Source: an uncultured Bacteroidia bacterium (GTDB lineage: Bacteria > Bacteroidota > Bacteroidia > Bacteroidales > Prolixibacteraceae). From it: DNA of 57,776 bases. Positions 55,925 to 57,776 of this stretch are shown in pieces (the first letter of the stretch is position 1; each line of letters opens with the position of its first letter). The notes beneath the pieces are model-generated. The model searched no databases and was not told the DNA's origin. It saw only the letters and a list, made by a program, of their open reading frames with translations. The stretch is taken from contig CAINLJ010000164.1 of NCBI GenBank assembly GCA_903850335.1, forward strand, positions 1 to 57,776, written 5' to 3'. The translations under genes were made by a program, and so were the position numbers.

Positions 55925-56329
55925 TTAATGATAATGACCATGAGAATCAAAGGTTCCGAATTGACTATCCATATAATCCTGTACAGGATCAAATAAAACA
56001 CTTCTTGCAAATAAATTACCGCTGGGATCATTATATTTCAACGGGTTATTCAATCCATACGAATACCGGTTGTAGTGCTGCGTGTTGGTTGGATCCTGCA
56101 CATAGTTATCTACACTCAGAAACCTCCCTACCAACGGATCGTACATCCTGCCATTCATATTATACAGGTTAAACCATGAAAGGAACTCATGACTTGTAAA
56201 CCCACGGTCGGCAAAAAGGGCAGGCTGGCTGGTAAGAGTATAACTCCAATCCGTAGGGTTTCTGCGACGGTCCCAGGCATTGAAACTTAAGCTTGAACCA
56301 TATTGTTTTGCTTTTACCCAATAAATCAT
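55925..56329 (-). CDS. Orphan Rhs C-terminal fragment
   Basis: A 134-residue piece of an Rhs/YD-repeat protein. Residues 21-107 match the core end of the downstream-facing gene at the window edge: RRNPTDWSYTL, DRGFTSHEFL, NLYNMNGRMYDPLVGRFL, DPTNTQHYNRYSY and DPSGNLF. After DPSGNLF only about 27 residues remain, ending SHGHYH, so the toxin part is very short or truncated. Upstream of its ATG an in-frame TAA is close, so it lacks the rest of the barrel. It looks like a displaced Rhs C-terminus kept for recombination. Confidence 0.75.
   Translation of the reverse strand: MIYWVKAKQYGSSLSFNAWDRRRNPTDWSYTLTSQPALFADRGFTSHEFLSWFNLYNMNGRMYDPLVGRFLSVDNYVQDPTNTQHYNRYSYGLNNPLKYNDPSGNLFARSVLFDPVQDYMDSQFGTFDSHGHYH
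56009..56269 (-). repeat. Rhs core direct repeat, copy 1
   Basis: About 260 bp encoding the conserved Rhs core end, repeated at 57514-57776 with clear but imperfect identity. Such repeats allow exchange of the C-terminal toxin tip by homologous recombination. Confidence 0.8.
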
Positions 56330-56430
56330 ACTTTACTGTTATTTTATGTTTGATTAAGCCATTTATAAAACATAAAAAACGCGATAGGAGAATATCATTA
56401 CTACAATAAAGAAGGTTGACCAGATATAGA

Positions 56431-56688
56431 TCATTTGGAATACCTTTTAACTAATAATATAATCACTACTGTAAATAGCAATAAAGCAAATATTATTAAT
56501 ACTATTCCGCATATTCTAACCCAATATGTATTGGATTCATTTGTCAAAGTTTTATACAATCTCGTACCATGGTGATATCTTGCAAATGATATAAATTTAG
56601 AAATTGTCTTAACTGAATTAAAAGTAAAATTATAGCCCAATACTAAGAGAACAGTAGAAAAAAATAATAATGTTAAGAACTTATTCAT
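56431..56688 (-). CDS. Two-helix membrane protein, candidate Rhs immunity protein
   Basis: The 85 residues have a hydrophobic segment at each end (FLTLLFFSTVLLVLGYNF, about 3-20, and IVLIIFALLLFTVVIILLV, about 61-80) with a polar middle (FARYHHGTRLYKTLTNESN). It begins 3 bp after the stop of the Rhs gene, the standard place for a cognate immunity gene. I recognise no family, so immunity is inferred from position only. Confidence 0.65.
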   Translation of the reverse strand: MNKFLTLLFFSTVLLVLGYNFTFNSVKTISKFISFARYHHGTRLYKTLTNESNTYWVRICGIVLIIFALLLFTVVIILLVKRYSK

Positions 56689-56691
56689 GTT

Positions 56692-57776
56692 CTATTGTTT
56701 ATTAATGATTAAATATTCTGGTGAATAATTATAACTTGCCCCGAATTGCACAGTATAAAGACCAACGCCTAAAGCGTTATTAGTGCCATTATTTGCTGGT
56801 GAAATAGCCCAATTTGCTCCTCCAAAATATCCTCCTCCAATACTAATTCCATGACCAGAAAGAAAATTATATGTTTCAACAGCAGTAGGTGTATCTGATT
56901 GCAACATCCAGTTAGCTGTTAAGCTTGCAGAAGCAATAAAGGCTGATTTACCTACACTGCCCCCATATGGTGAAATGAAAACTTGACCATGTCTGTCTAT
57001 TGATAAGTTTCCACTCCATCCAACGACAGTAGCAGTTATAGGGTTTGGTATTGCAACTGTTACATTTAATGAATAAAAATCAGGTGTTCTAAATCCTCTA
57101 TTACCTTTACTACATCCAATAGAATTTATATAATTTGAGGCACCCTCGTATGAAGTGAAAGTAGAATATGTCCCATCAGAGATCATTATGCCTTCTTTAA
57201 TGACACCAAATGATCCACTTCCTACAAATTTTCCGTTCTCATCTTTACCGCCACTTTGAAAGATCGCATAAGTAGTTTTTGTCGCTGGATTCATTCTAGG
57301 ATCAATGTATTTCTTTTTTACTTCACTAAAAGGAACTATATCGCCATCATCATTAGTGTATTCTCCAATACTATAATTGTAATGATAAACACCATTTGCC
57401 CAGCCAGGCAAAACCCCGCCGCCCCCATGCACACGGCCCAAAATAAAACCACTCCATTCACTGGCAAATTGAGCATCTGCAGCAGCAATTGGATCGTATT
57501 CCTCGGCCTTATGAAATAACCAGCCGCTTGGGTCAGAGTATTTCAACGGGTTATTCAAACAATACGAATACCGGTTGTAGTGCTGTGTGTTGGTTGGATC
57601 CTGCACATAGTTGTCTGCACTCAAAAACCTGCCTACCAGCGGATCGTACATTCTGCCGTTCATATTGTACAGATTAAACAACGTAAGAAATTCATGACTT
57701 GTAAACCCGCGGTCGGCAAATAGTGACGGTTGACCAGTAAGGGTATAGCTCCAGTCTGTCGGATTTCTTCTTAGGC
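56692..57776 (-). CDS. Rhs-family protein, C-terminal part with variable toxin tip (5' end outside the window)
   Basis: The frame is open to the window edge, so the start lies beyond 57776. The visible part starts within RRNPTDWSYTL and DRGFTSHEFL, then shows the Rhs-associated core NMNGRMYDPLVGRFLSADNY, RYSYCLNNPLKYSDPSGW. After the core comes an about 275-residue variable tip rich in glycine (GRVHGGGGVLPGW, SIGGGYFGGANW) ending YLIINKQ. No known nuclease or protease motif is seen. In this family such tips are toxins delivered to neighbouring cells. The next gene is a candidate immunity protein. Confidence 0.85.
   Translation of the reverse strand, partial: LRRNPTDWSYTLTGQPSLFADRGFTSHEFLTLFNLYNMNGRMYDPLVGRFLSADNYVQDPTNTQHYNRYSYCLNNPLKYSDPSGWLFHKAEEYDPIAAADAQFASEWSGFILGRVHGGGGVLPGWANGVYHYNYSIGEYTNDDGDIVPFSEVKKKYIDPRMNPATKTTYAIFQSGGKDENGKFVGSGSFGVIKEGIMISDGTYSTFTSYEGASNYINSIGCSKGNRGFRTPDFYSLNVTVAIPNPITATVVGWSGNLSIDRHGQVFISPYGGSVGKSAFIASASLTANWMLQSDTPTAVETYNFLSGHGISIGGGYFGGANWAISPANNGTNNALGVGLYTVQFGASYNYSPEYLIINKQ
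57514..57776 (-). repeat. Rhs core direct repeat, copy 2
   Basis: The region encoding the Rhs core end in the window-edge gene, matching 56009-56269. It continues beyond the window. Confidence 0.8.

Overview
The window looks like chromosomal DNA of a Bacteroidota bacterium, probably a free-living anaerobe or facultative anaerobe near the Bacteroidales/Marinilabiliales. Evidence: AT-rich spacers, a TTG-N19-TAnnTTTG type promoter, weak ribosome binding sites, a type IX secretion (T9SS) C-terminal sorting domain, PorT-like barrels, many lipoproteins, LytTR signalling and a menaquinone gene order with a short MenE. The genus cannot be fixed from the sequence alone.

Layout. 1-2.3 kb: an APC-type permease. 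2.4-9.6 kb (minus): a compact menaquinone operon, hotdog thioesterase-menF-menD-menB-menA-menC-menE, with no menH. 9.76-16.1 kb (plus): a perfect palindromic operator, a MarR regulator and a complete tripartite RND efflux pump (fusion protein, inner-membrane pump, outer-membrane channel). 16.1-18.1 kb: a small ORF, an AI-2E family permease and a beta-barrel protein. 18.4-22.5 kb: an unusual two-gene amino-acid ABC transporter. One protein joins half, full, full and half substrate-binding domains to a permease; the other joins an ABC ATPase to an RsbW-like ATPase domain.

22.6-29.8 kb is an accessory island. Five minus-strand genes (Ser-rich protein, single-HKD phospholipase-D-like protein, papain-like cysteine protease with a Ser/Asp tail, and two large unrecognised proteins, none with a signal peptide) lie between two copies of the same palindromic repeat. 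This is the best candidate for an undescribed system. 30-36.6 kb: a T9SS-sorted serine endopeptidase and a six-PAS hybrid histidine kinase.

37-52.6 kb (plus) reads as one envelope-stress or extracellular-function locus. It holds an ECF sigma factor, a probable membrane anti-sigma factor, a Spy/CnrX-like sensor, two paralogous metallophosphoesterase lipoproteins, a DUF1566 lipoprotein, a formylglycine-generating-enzyme-like lipoprotein, two paralogous surface proteins with LTxxQ-like helices, an arylsulfotransferase-like lipoprotein, another Spy-like lipoprotein and a LytS/LytTR pair. 52.7-55.4 kb: a luciferase-like oxidoreductase and a GH43-like glycosidase. 55.6-57.8 kb (minus): two tRNA-like remnants with hairpins, an orphan Rhs C-terminus, a two-helix candidate immunity protein, and the 3' end of an Rhs gene that runs off the window.

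Small palindromic repeats built on GGTGCAGAGCACC or GGTACAGCGTACC recur in spacers across the window.
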